From the NCBI GenBank assembly GCA_963722665.1, contig CAVRNW010000019.1, positions 14,871 to 78,870 of the forward strand: a stretch of DNA of 64,000 nucleotides. Direction: 5' to 3'. Position 1 is the first letter of the stretch; the number at the start of each line of letters is the position of its first letter. The stretch is from Site-B1 sp963722665. GTDB taxonomy: Bacteria; Bacteroidota; Bacteroidia; Flavobacteriales; Flavobacteriaceae. Of the stretch, positions 8,468-16,851 are shown in pieces. The translations under genes were made by a program, and so were the position numbers. The notes below the pieces were generated by a model. The model did not search any database. It had not been told where the DNA came from and saw only the letters and a program-made list of their open reading frames with translations.

Positions 8468-9682
8468 ATGCTTGAGGTTGAAAAAATAAGAAAAGATTTT
8501 CCAATACTATTTCGTAAAGTTAATGGAAATCCCTTGGTGTATCTGGATAATGCAGCTACGTCTCAAACACCTCAACAAGTCATAGATGTCATAGTTGATT
8601 ATTACAGTAATTATAATGCCAACATACATCGTGGTGTTCATACATTAAGTCAGGAAGCCACTAATGCATATGAATTGGCAAGGCAAAAGATCCAGCATCA
8701 TTTTAATGCGAAACATTCATATGAGATCATCTTTACGTCAGGGACTACTCATGGTATTAATTTGGTTGCTAACGGATTTACATCGATATTGAAAAAAGGC
8801 GACGAAATAATTGTTTCGGCATTAGAACATCACAGCAATATTGTGCCATGGCAAATGCTATGTGAGAGAACTGGAGCTATTTTGAAAGTAATACCAATGA
8901 GTCAGGAAGGTGAACTGATAATAACTGAATATGATAAATTACTTTCCGAAAAGGTAAAACTAGTCTTCGTTAATCATATATCGAACACATTAGGAACTAT
9001 AAATCCTGTAAAAGAGATCATAAAAAAAGCACATAAAATTGGTGCAGCAGTTTTGATCGATGGCGCACAGGCATGTCCTCATTTAATTCCTGATATGCAA
9101 GATATGGATGCCGATTTTTACGTTGCTTCGGCTCATAAATTATGCGGTCCAACGGGAGTAGGAATGCTCTATGGCAAGGAAAAATGGCTTAAGCAATTAC
9201 CGCCTTACCAAGGAGGAGGAGAAATGATTGCCGAAGTGACCTTTGAGAAAACGTCCTATGCAGATCTGCCGTTTAAATTTGAAGCAGGGACACCAAATAT
9301 ATGTGGAGGAATAGCCTTTGGAGCAGCGCTTGATTACATGAATTCAATTGGGTTTGATAATATCGCGAATTACGAAAATGAGTTGTTAAAGTATGCAACA
9401 AAGGAATTATTGACCATTGAAGGTTTAAAGATCTATGGTCCATTATCCAACAAAACTTCGGTTATTTCATTTAATTTAGAAGGTATTCATCCGTATGATG
9501 TTGGCAGTATATTAGATAAAATGGGAATAGAAGTTAGAACAGGTCATCACTGTACACAACCTATAATGGATTTTTACAAGATCCCCGGTACTGTCAGAGC
9601 ATCCTTTGCATTTTATAACACTTTGGAAGAAGTTGATGCTCTTGTAAAGGCAGTAAAAAAGGCAAAAATGATGTTATCTTAA
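8468..9682 (+). CDS. sufS: Cysteine desulfurase SufS
   Basis: SufS is a PLP enzyme that removes sulfur from L-cysteine, giving alanine and an enzyme-bound persulfide that SufE accepts. The 404-residue product has YLDNAATSQTP near the N-terminus, the PLP-binding Lys224 in SAHKLCGPTG and the active-site Cys362 in RTGHHCTQP, the short-loop form typical of group II (SufS/CsdA) desulfurases. It lies 30 bases after sufD and is followed by a terminator-like hairpin. Confidence 0.97.
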   Translation: MLEVEKIRKDFPILFRKVNGNPLVYLDNAATSQTPQQVIDVIVDYYSNYNANIHRGVHTLSQEATNAYELARQKIQHHFNAKHSYEIIFTSGTTHGINLVANGFTSILKKGDEIIVSALEHHSNIVPWQMLCERTGAILKVIPMSQEGELIITEYDKLLSEKVKLVFVNHISNTLGTINPVKEIIKKAHKIGAAVLIDGAQACPHLIPDMQDMDADFYVASAHKLCGPTGVGMLYGKEKWLKQLPPYQGGGEMIAEVTFEKTSYADLPFKFEAGTPNICGGIAFGAALDYMNSIGFDNIANYENELLKYATKELLTIEGLKIYGPLSNKTSVISFNLEGIHPYDVGSILDKMGIEVRTGHHCTQPIMDFYKIPGTVRASFAFYNTLEEVDALVKAVKKAKMMLS

Positions 9683-9702
9683 AAATTTTCTTGAAATAAT
9701 AC

Positions 9703-9732
9703 AAAAAGCAGCGTAGTTTAGGCGGCTTTTTT
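9703..9732 (+). terminator. Probable rho-independent terminator after sufS
   Basis: AAAAAGC-A-GC (9703-9712) can pair with GC-G-GCTTTTTT (9722-9732) with one A-G mismatch and a nine-base loop. The T-run on the 3' side fits termination of the sufA-sufS transcript. The stem is imperfect, so leakage into the following sufE group is possible. Confidence 0.5.
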
Positions 9733-9772
9733 GTGCTTAAAATTATCATTTGTCATAAATGTATAAATATGT

Positions 9773-10219
9773 ATGAAAATTTTGTTTAGCCTGTTGGCCT
9801 TGATACTAACCACAAAGGAATGTGAAAATAAGAATTCAATTGGTGATGCTAAAAAAACTGAAATTGTGAATTCTGATAAAGTTTCTCAAGAACAAAAAGA
9901 TTACATCATTGAATATTCGGCTATTTCAAGAGGAATATTTAATGAGATTAAAATCAACAACAATACTATTTCTGTTCAAAAGAATCGAAATTCAAAACCT
10001 GTAGTTTCTGAATTGAATAATGAAATGAGGGAAGATCTTATGAAAAAATTAGATGAGATTGATATCACTTTGTTGCCTAAACTAAAAGCTCCAACAGAAA
10101 AACGATTTTTTGATGGTGCTGCTCATGCAACTCTTAAAATAACAGTTGATGGTAAAACCTATTCCACCACAAGTTTTGATCATGGTTCCCCGCCTGAAGA
10201 GGTCAAGGCCACTTTGTGA
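9773..10219 (+). CDS. Uncharacterised protein between sufS and sufE, probably frameshifted at its C-terminus
   Basis: The product begins with a hydrophobic stretch (MKILFSLLALILTT) followed by ECENKN, so it may be an exported or lipid-anchored protein, though the lipobox is poor. The rest is a single soluble domain with ATLKITVDGKTYSTTSFDHG. I do not recognise the family. It stops at KATL, but dropping one G of the GG at about 10207 lets the frame run on as EEVKPLCDRIVQYLK to a stop at 10242-10244, a natural amphipathic end. The true gene therefore probably spans 9773-10244. Confidence 0.65.
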   Translation: MKILFSLLALILTTKECENKNSIGDAKKTEIVNSDKVSQEQKDYIIEYSAISRGIFNEIKINNNTISVQKNRNSKPVVSELNNEMREDLMKKLDEIDITLLPKLKAPTEKRFFDGAAHATLKITVDGKTYSTTSFDHGSPPEEVKATL

Positions 10220-10291
10220 TAGAATTGTGCAATATCTGAAATGATTTGATAGGCAAGTAATGAAATTGTATTTTTGATAAAAATAAATCAG

Positions 10292-10714
10292 GTGACTATA
10301 GTAGACATACAAAACGAAATAATTGACGAATTTTCAATGTTTGAAGATTGGGAAGAACGCTATCAATATATGATCGATCTGGGTAAAACCTTGCCTTTGA
10401 TTGACGAAAAATATAAAACGGAAGACAATATAATTAAAGGCTGCCAAAGTAAAGTTTGGGTTCATGCCGAAATGAAAGACGATAAAGTGGTCTTCACGGC
10501 AGATAGCGACGCTATAATTACAAAGGGAATTATCGCAATTCTAATTCGCGTGTTTTCAAATCAGCACCCAAAGGATATCATTGATGCCAAAACAGATTTT
10601 ATTGATAAGATCGGACTCAAAGAACATTTGTCACCAACACGTGCAAACGGATTGGTAAGTATGATAAAGCAACTTAAAATGTATGCCATTGCATACCAAA
10701 CACAATTACAATAA
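10292..10714 (+). CDS. sufE: Sulfur acceptor protein SufE
   Basis: SufE takes the persulfide from SufS and delivers it to SufB. No ATG lies at the expected N-terminus. A GTG at 10292 gives MTIVDIQNEIIDEFSMFEDW, the normal SufE beginning, so it is preferred to a TTG at 10274. The product is then 140 residues with active-site Cys51 in IIKGCQSKVW and the downstream KGIIAILIRVFSNQ and HLSPTRANGL motifs. It overlaps the next start by one base (TAATG), which indicates translational coupling. Confidence 0.93.
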   Translation: MTIVDIQNEIIDEFSMFEDWEERYQYMIDLGKTLPLIDEKYKTEDNIIKGCQSKVWVHAEMKDDKVVFTADSDAIITKGIIAILIRVFSNQHPKDIIDAKTDFIDKIGLKEHLSPTRANGLVSMIKQLKMYAIAYQTQLQ

Positions 10715-11040
10715 TGAGCGAAACAAAAATAGACACTAATAAACTAGGAGAAAAGATAGTAGGAGTCCTAAAAACGATTTTTGACCCTGAAATTCCTGTC
10801 GACATCTATGAATTAGGATTAATTTATGATGTTTTTGTAAATGAAGATCTTGATGTGAAGATATTAATGACCTTAACAACGCCTAATTGTCCGGTTGCAG
10901 AAACACTACCACTTGAAGTTGAGGAAAAGGTTAAATCTATAAACGAAGTAAAAAGTGCGGTAGTAGAAATTACTTTTGATCCCCCCTGGAATCAGGATCT
11001 TATGAGCGAAGAAGCAAAACTGGAATTAGGAATGCTCTAA
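10714..11040 (+). CDS. SufT-like Fe-S assembly factor (MIP18/DUF59 family)
   Basis: This 108-residue protein is a stand-alone DUF59/MIP18 domain. It has FDPEIPVDIYELGLIYDV and TLTTPNCPVAETLP with the conserved Cys59, followed by the usual FDPPWNQDLMSEEAKLELG end. Relatives called SufT help mature Fe-S proteins, and eukaryotic MIP18 does the same for cytosolic targets. The start overlaps the sufE stop by one base, so the two are translationally coupled. Confidence 0.9.
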   Translation: MSETKIDTNKLGEKIVGVLKTIFDPEIPVDIYELGLIYDVFVNEDLDVKILMTLTTPNCPVAETLPLEVEEKVKSINEVKSAVVEITFDPPWNQDLMSEEAKLELGML

Positions 11041-11127
11041 AATAGTTAACAGTTTGCAGCATTTACTCGAACGGAAATTAGAAATTGAATTAATTCTAAA
11101 CTTTTACATTATTATTAACAATTAAAA

Positions 11128-11160
11128 TCTCTCCTATTGGGAGAGATGTCGCAGAGCGAC
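11128..11160. repeat. Double hairpin element before the DUF2480 gene
   Basis: Two adjacent perfect hairpins: TCTCTCC/GGAGAGA (11128-11134 with 11140-11146) and GTCGC/GCGAC (11148-11152 with 11156-11160, loop AGA). The downstream ATG at 11169 follows within 10 bases. The sequence looks like a small interspersed palindromic repeat of the kind common in Bacteroidota intergenic DNA. Only one copy is seen here, so repeat status is an inference. Confidence 0.5.
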
Positions 11161-11168
11161 AGAGTGGG

Positions 11169-11675
11169 ATGAAAGACGAAATTGTAAATCGCGTTGCGAA
11201 TAGTAAATTAGTAACCATTGATCTTGAAGATTACTATCCTGAAGGGAAACGTATAATATTTGATATTAAGGATTGGTTACATGAAGGATTGGTTCTGCGT
11301 GAGAAAGATTTCAGAGAAAAAGCCAAATCATTTGACTGGTCTCAGTACCAAAATTGCTATGTAGCATTAACCTGCACCACTGATGCCACCATTCCAGCCT
11401 GGGCTTATATGCTTTTAGTCGTTTATTTAGAACCTTTTGTCGAAAAAGCCATAATTGGGGACCTGGAAGCATTAGAAACTTCTATCTATCAGGACATTTT
11501 AAATCAATTAGACACTTCAAAATACATAGATAAACCTGTCATCATTAAAGGGTGCAGCCATATGCCAGTGCCTGCAAATGCTTATGTTATGCTCATAAAC
11601 AGGCTCAAACCAATTGCCGGATCCATAATGTATGGAGAAGCATGTTCTTCAGTGCCACTTTTCAAGAAACGATAA
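11169..11675 (+). CDS. DUF2480 family protein
   Basis: The 168-residue soluble protein matches the Bacteroidota-specific family DUF2480 in length and motifs (VTIDLEDYYPEGKRIIFDIKDWL-type start, CTTDATIPAWAYM, KGCSHMPVPANAYV and the end GEACSSVPLFKK). Its biochemical role is not established. In other flavobacteria it tends to lie beside suf genes, as here, and the conserved cysteines would fit a link to Fe-S or metal handling, but that is inference. Its start is 9 bases after a double hairpin. Confidence 0.82.
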   Translation: MKDEIVNRVANSKLVTIDLEDYYPEGKRIIFDIKDWLHEGLVLREKDFREKAKSFDWSQYQNCYVALTCTTDATIPAWAYMLLVVYLEPFVEKAIIGDLEALETSIYQDILNQLDTSKYIDKPVIIKGCSHMPVPANAYVMLINRLKPIAGSIMYGEACSSVPLFKKR

Positions 11676-11728
11676 CTCAAATATTTTTAAATAGCTGTAA
11701 TACAGTATTATATGACATTTTCTTGATT

Positions 11729-11758
11729 TTGTCAAAATGAGTTTTAGATATATATTTG
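11729..11758 (+). promoter_or_regulatory. Promoter of the DUF3078 gene
   Basis: TTG at 11729-11731, exactly 19 bases, then TATATTTG at 11751-11758 followed by CC. This is a full match to the Bacteroidota promoter consensus. It lies 46 bases upstream of the DUF3078 start codon, so that gene has its own promoter separate from the suf transcript. Confidence 0.75.
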
Positions 11759-11804
11759 CCAAAATTTTTACATTGAACTTTAACATTAATTAAAACTTAT
11801 TAAA

Positions 11805-12734
11805 ATGACTAAAAAATTAATTTTATTACTTGCATTATTTGTTGGGATAAATTCCATAAATGCACAGACAAAGGAAGAGTTAAAATCTCAAAAAGCTGAG
11901 AAGCAAGCTGCTGCAGATGCTTTACAAGGAGAGGCCAATGCATTACAAGCCCAAATTGATGCCTTACCAGGTTGGAGAAAAGGCGCTTTCGGTACTATTG
12001 GAGGAACTATTTCAGAATTCAGTAACTGGTATTCTCAAGGATTTCCAAATAATTCATCAGGAAATATCGGTTTTACAGTAAATGCATTTGCAAACAATCT
12101 GCAAGAAAAATTCTTTTGGAGAAATTCTGCAAATGTAAATTTTGCTTGGGTAAAATTAGACGATAAGGATGATGCTACAGACAATGATTCCTTTAGAGAA
12201 GCTACAGATGTGTTTAATATTACATCCTTATATGGTAGAAAATTGAGCGAAAAATTTGCAATTTCCACATTAGGTGAGTATAGAACTACAATATTAAATA
12301 ACTTTAATGATCCTGGTTATTTAGATCTGGGTGTTGGTGCTACATGGACACCTATCACCGATTTAATTGTGGTTATTCATCCACTTAACTACAATTTTGT
12401 TTTCAGTAAAGGAGACAGCGTTTTTGAGTCATCTTTGGGTGCAAAAATTGTTGCAGATTATACAAGACAAATAGGTGCGGTTAATTTCAAAACCAATTTA
12501 TCAATGTTCCAGAGTTATAAAAGCGGAGACTATTCAAACTGGACATGGACAAACTCATTTGGATATACATTATGGAAAATGATTGGTGTAGGATTTGATT
12601 TTGGATTAAGAAGCAATAAGCAAGAAGCACTCAATTATTCGTTGGCTCAGGTTCCTCCGACAGCGACTACTTTTGATAACTTAGACAATAAATTACAAAC
12701 ATATTGGATGATTGGTTTAAATTATAAATTGTAA
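11805..12734 (+). CDS. DUF3078 family outer-membrane-type protein
   Basis: The 309-residue product has a signal peptide (MTKKLILLLALFVGINSINAQ), a short Ala/Gln/Glu-rich helical segment (residues 22-55) and then a long series of amphipathic strands ending in an aromatic-poor hydrophobic segment. This is the profile of DUF3078 proteins, predicted outer-membrane beta-barrels of Bacteroidota whose function is unknown. It has its own promoter and a strong terminator, so it is monocistronic. Confidence 0.85.
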   Translation: MTKKLILLLALFVGINSINAQTKEELKSQKAEKQAAADALQGEANALQAQIDALPGWRKGAFGTIGGTISEFSNWYSQGFPNNSSGNIGFTVNAFANNLQEKFFWRNSANVNFAWVKLDDKDDATDNDSFREATDVFNITSLYGRKLSEKFAISTLGEYRTTILNNFNDPGYLDLGVGATWTPITDLIVVIHPLNYNFVFSKGDSVFESSLGAKIVADYTRQIGAVNFKTNLSMFQSYKSGDYSNWTWTNSFGYTLWKMIGVGFDFGLRSNKQEALNYSLAQVPPTATTFDNLDNKLQTYWMIGLNYKL

Positions 12735-12751
12735 TATCTAAGTCACTTAAT

Positions 12752-12785
12752 AAAAAAAGCTCGCTAAGTATAGCGAGTTTTTTTT
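12752..12785. terminator. Bidirectional terminator between DUF3078 gene and hflX
   Basis: CTCGCTA (12760-12766) pairs perfectly with TAGCGAG (12771-12777) around an AGTA loop. A-run on the left and T-run on the right let it work for both converging genes; the last bases touch the hflX stop codon. Confidence 0.85.
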
Positions 12786-13998
12786 ATGCCATATTCTCGT
12801 CGTAATCAGGATATAGGAAATTGTTATATGGGAACCGTGTAATATGAATTTGTCTTACTTCCTGATATACACGTTTTTTAAAATCTTCCAAATTCTCCTT
12901 ATTTAGGGCTGATACAAAAAGCGCTTTATCTCCTAATTTATTCATCCAGGTTTTTTTCCATTCAGCAAGTGAATAGTGAGCCTTAGTTTTTATGGTTGTA
13001 AGGTCGTCGTCATCTAAATGTTCCGGATGATAAGCATCAATTTTGTTAAACACCATAATCATTGGTTTATTTGAACAATCTATCTCACCTAATATTTTAT
13101 CGACAGATTCTATATGCTCTTCAAAATTAGGATGGGCAATATCAACAATATGCAACAACAGATCGGCTTCTCTAACCTCATCTAAAGTACTCTTAAAGCT
13201 TTCAATTAATTGCGTAGGTAATTTTCTGATAAATCCAACAGTATCACTCATTAAGAAAGGCAAATTTTTTATAACCACCTTTCTTACCGTAGTATCTAAT
13301 GTTGCAAACAGTTTATTTTCCGCGAATACCTCACTCTTACTCACTACATTCATAAGGGTCGATTTACCCACATTGGTATAACCAACCAGAGCAACTCTTA
13401 CCAAAGAGCCTCTGTTACCTCTTTGAACGGCCATTTGTTTGTCTATGCTCTTGATTTTCGCTTTAAGCAACGAAATTTTATCACGAACAATACGACGGTC
13501 AGTTTCAATTTCTGTTTCTCCCGGTCCACGCATTCCAATACCCCCTTTTTGACGTTCCAGGTGAGTCCACATACCTTTGAGTCGGGGTAATAAATATTCG
13601 CATTGTGCTAACTCAACCTGTGTTCTGGCATAACTGGTTTGTGCACGCTGAGCAAAAATATCAAGGATCAAATTTGTCCTGTCAAGGACTTTACAGTTCA
13701 GAATTTTGCTAATGTTGCGTTCTTGAGCAGGCGACAATTCATCATCAAAAATAGCAGTTCCTATATCATTGTCTTCTATAAATTTTTCGACATCTTTCAT
13801 TTTACCACTTCCAATAAAAGTTTTTGGGTTAGGCATTTCCATTTTTTGAGTAAACCGCTTAACGACCTCTCCGCCGGCCGTAAAGGTCAAAAACTCCAGC
13901 TCATCAAGATACTCTTTAGATTTTTGTTCGTCTTGGTCTCTGGTTATGGCTCCAATCAAAACAACTTTTTCAAGCTCAATATTTTTCTTCTCTATCAT
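12784..13998 (-). CDS. hflX: GTPase HflX
   Basis: HflX is a ribosome-associated GTPase that splits or rescues stalled 70S ribosomes. The 404-residue product has the N-terminal HflX domain (TFIGSGKMKDV, FDDELSPAQERN), a linker with QKGGIGMRGPGETEIETDRR and a G domain with G1 VGYTNVGKST at residues 205-214, G3 DTVGFIRKLP and G4 NKID. All motifs are intact and length is typical for Bacteroidota. It is alone on its strand here, divergent from the following nuclease-family gene. Confidence 0.95.
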   Translation of the reverse strand: MIEKKNIELEKVVLIGAITRDQDEQKSKEYLDELEFLTFTAGGEVVKRFTQKMEMPNPKTFIGSGKMKDVEKFIEDNDIGTAIFDDELSPAQERNISKILNCKVLDRTNLILDIFAQRAQTSYARTQVELAQCEYLLPRLKGMWTHLERQKGGIGMRGPGETEIETDRRIVRDKISLLKAKIKSIDKQMAVQRGNRGSLVRVALVGYTNVGKSTLMNVVSKSEVFAENKLFATLDTTVRKVVIKNLPFLMSDTVGFIRKLPTQLIESFKSTLDEVREADLLLHIVDIAHPNFEEHIESVDKILGEIDCSNKPMIMVFNKIDAYHPEHLDDDDLTTIKTKAHYSLAEWKKTWMNKLGDKALFVSALNKENLEDFKKRVYQEVRQIHITRFPYNNFLYPDYDENMA

Positions 13999-14079
13999 GT
14001 TTATCTATAATTGACAAAGTTACATAATTGAATGGTCTTATTTTTATTACTTTAGACCAATAAATTTTAGATTTCAAGA

Positions 14080-15042
14080 ATGTTTTTTAGCAGTAAAAAA
14101 AAGGAAAATGTTTACACAATAGCGTTTTATAATGTCGAGAATTTATTTGACATATATAATAATCCTGCAACCAATGATGAAGATTTTCTGCCAACTTCTG
14201 ATAAAAAGTGGAATCAAAAAAAGTATTCTAATAAAATCAGGAAATTAGGATATGCAATTTCCAGAATAGGCACGAAACATTCAGGGAAGCCTCCCTCTTT
14301 AGTAGGTTTGGCAGAAGTGGAAAATAAGAATGTTATAACGGATCTGATACACTCAAAAAACTTAAAAAACAAAAATTATAATTATGTGCATTTCAATTCT
14401 CCTGATGAAAGAGGCATTGACGTGGCTTTATTATATGATACTACCAGATTCACTGAATTGAGATCCAAAAATTATAATATTGAATTAATGGATGAATTCG
14501 GAGGGATAGATTATACCAGAGATATATTGCTGGTTTCAGGTCTGTTCAATGGTGAAAAAATTCATGTAATTGTAAATCATTGGCCATCCAGAAGGAGTGG
14601 AAAAGATGCAACGGAAGAAAAACGATTGATCACATCCAAAAAGGTCACCGAGATCATAAAAGAGGTTAGTGAAAATGAAGATGATCCTAAAATAGTTATT
14701 ATGGGTGATTTTAATGATGATCCTTCAAGTAAAAGTTTGAAAAACTTATTAAAGAATAATGATCTGTTCAATCCTATGGAAACATTGTTATCCTTTACCA
14801 GAGGCAGTTCAAACCATAAATTTAACTGGAATTTATTCGATCAGATATTATTTACTACCAATTTCTTTGGGCAAGAGGAAAACAAACATAGCTTCAGTCA
14901 TGCTAATATTTTTGACGATATTTTTTTAACTCAATTTGAAGGCAAATACAAAGGAAATCCGTTTAGAACTTTTGTTGGAAGAAAATATAAGGGTGGATTT
15001 AGCGACCATTTCCCGGTCTACATACATTTAAAGAAATATTAA
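14080..15042 (+). CDS. Endonuclease/exonuclease/phosphatase (EEP) family protein without signal peptide
   Basis: The 320-residue product belongs to the EEP (exonuclease III-like) superfamily: AFYNVENLF with the metal-binding Asn/Glu pair at the start, GLAEVENK, VNHWPSRRSG, IVIMGDFNDDP and the terminal FSDHFPVY with the catalytic Asp-His. It is a paralogue of the protein at 26318, sharing motifs along the whole length, but lacks a cleavable signal peptide and so may stay in the cytosol. Relatives cleave DNA, RNA or phosphoesters; the substrate is not predictable. Confidence 0.87.
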   Translation: MFFSSKKKENVYTIAFYNVENLFDIYNNPATNDEDFLPTSDKKWNQKKYSNKIRKLGYAISRIGTKHSGKPPSLVGLAEVENKNVITDLIHSKNLKNKNYNYVHFNSPDERGIDVALLYDTTRFTELRSKNYNIELMDEFGGIDYTRDILLVSGLFNGEKIHVIVNHWPSRRSGKDATEEKRLITSKKVTEIIKEVSENEDDPKIVIMGDFNDDPSSKSLKNLLKNNDLFNPMETLLSFTRGSSNHKFNWNLFDQILFTTNFFGQEENKHSFSHANIFDDIFLTQFEGKYKGNPFRTFVGRKYKGGFSDHFPVYIHLKKY

Positions 15043-15220
15043 ATAGAATAGTATTTGAGCTAATAATAAGGATTTTTACCTTCAATGACTTATATTGCCT
15101 AACTATTAAATCCATTTTTAAATGATTATTAATTTTATAAGAGAATAGTATCTAACATCTTCTTTTTAAGCTTTTTATGCTTTTGTTTAATGTAAAACAA
15201 ACTAATTTAAATCATCTCCC

Positions 15221-15421
15221 ATGAAGAAAATTACCTCGCTGATTTTTTTATTGTGTATTTCCTATATGACTTTTTCCCAGGTTTTAAACGAGCCGGCAAA
15301 CTGGCCTAATTCAAACTGGACGGTAACCGGAACATATGCGGCAAGTGCTTTATTTAATGATCCAACGACTAGTGATGCATTTACATTTGATGATAATGCA
15401 GCTGGAAGTGCGTTCAGATGA
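15221..15421 (+). CDS. Type B adhesin fragment 1: signal peptide
   Basis: Residues 1-66, with signal peptide ending TFSQ and the start of the mature protein. The frame is lost at the TT of 15413-15414; with one T removed it reads AGSASDDDVIAES and joins fragment 2. Confidence 0.6.
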   Translation: MKKITSLIFLLCISYMTFSQVLNEPANWPNSNWTVTGTYAASALFNDPTTSDAFTFDDNAAGSAFR

Positions 15422-16556
15422 TGATGTTATAGCAGAATCACCAATTGTTGATCTGACAGCGGCATTTAATGCAGGTGAAACACAAGTTCTTATTTCAGGA
15501 ACATACAATCATAGAAATATTGGAGGATCTTTAACATTGGATTATTTTGATGCAGATTCTGGAACATGGACAGCTTTATTTGATTTTCCAAATAATGGTT
15601 CTGGATCAGACTACTCGAGTTGTTCCAATATGCAGCCATTTGAGGCAGGGTTGGTTATAGAAACTTTCACGGCAACCCAGTTGTCCGGCTTCAAATACAG
15701 ATTTGCCTATGATGATGCCGATGGATGGCAATGGGGATGGTGCATACAAGAGGCGGTAATTATTTCGGTAGGTGCAATAGCTCCCAATTGTGATGCAGTG
15801 GTTTCAGTGCCTTCCAATGGAGCAACAGAAGTAGATCTGGACACTCAAATTTCCTGGGCGGCTGCAACGGGATTTCCCGAGGGATATCTCATTTCTATAG
15901 GAACTACAGATGAGGGAACAGATATCCTGGATTCATTTGACAATGGGGCAGGACTAACTTATGGCCCTTCTGATTTATTTGATTTCAGTACAGAATATTT
16001 TGTAACTATTATTCCATATAATAGCAATGGTCCAGCAACAGGATGTACTTCGTCCGGTTTCACTACAGAAACCAATCCTAACAGCACTGTTATTTGCGCA
16101 AACGGCCCTGTCAATACAACGTTTTGTTATGTTAGCAGTGCAGTAACGGAATACTCCTATACAAGTGACGATGGTTCACCCCTAACATTAATTGTTAATG
16201 CGGGTCAGATTGAAAATGGCGGGGACGAATTTATTGTTCTGGATTCTGATGGCGTTACTGATCTGAATGCTGCAACTCCTTATGGGAATTCAGGAAATTT
16301 GACCGGATTGATATTCCAATCTTCAGGAGATAATATTACTGTGCAGGTCAATGCCGATTCAAGTTCTGATTGTGTTAGCCAGGGATATACGTCTATTGAT
16401 CTCAATGTAGCTTGTTCAACTTGTACCAATCCGACTGTGATTTTCAGTTTATTGGATAATTGCGATATAGGAGAAGAATTTTTTGTGGTAGCAGATGTTA
16501 CTGATCTGGGATCGGCAACTTCAATTGATGTTGAAGACGGACTAGGCGGACTGTGA
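15336..16556 (+). CDS. Type B adhesin fragment 2: N-terminal and Fn3-like region
   Basis: The genuine protein sequence in this frame starts near 15412 (SDDDVIAESPIVDLTAAF); earlier residues are out of frame. It contains a beta-sandwich region with paired Trp and Cys residues and an Fn3-like stretch, and ends at GLGGL. Three indels between 16550 and 16627 follow before the protein resumes as CVITSDVFNLAACPPDND. Confidence 0.6.
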   Translation: MRQVLYLMIQRLVMHLHLMIMQLEVRSDDDVIAESPIVDLTAAFNAGETQVLISGTYNHRNIGGSLTLDYFDADSGTWTALFDFPNNGSGSDYSSCSNMQPFEAGLVIETFTATQLSGFKYRFAYDDADGWQWGWCIQEAVIISVGAIAPNCDAVVSVPSNGATEVDLDTQISWAAATGFPEGYLISIGTTDEGTDILDSFDNGAGLTYGPSDLFDFSTEYFVTIIPYNSNGPATGCTSSGFTTETNPNSTVICANGPVNTTFCYVSSAVTEYSYTSDDGSPLTLIVNAGQIENGGDEFIVLDSDGVTDLNAATPYGNSGNLTGLIFQSSGDNITVQVNADSSSDCVSQGYTSIDLNVACSTCTNPTVIFSLLDNCDIGEEFFVVADVTDLGSATSIDVEDGLGGL

Positions 16557-16851
16557 ATTTAACATCATCCGGGAACAGCGCAATTAGGACCTTATGCGAA
16601 CGGAACAGATGTTGTATTAACAGCAATCTAATACAGATGACGGAAATTGTGTAATAACGAGTGATGTATTCAATCTGGCGGCTTGTCCACCCGATAATGA
16701 TCTTTGTGTAGATGCTACTGAGGTTTTTTGTGATGACACATATACGGGAGATACAACAAATGCTACTGAAAATGATGAATTAACTGATTTCTGTGGCACG
16801 GGTGAAGGCGCACCAGGTGTCTGGTATACCTATACTGGAACTGGAGATATT

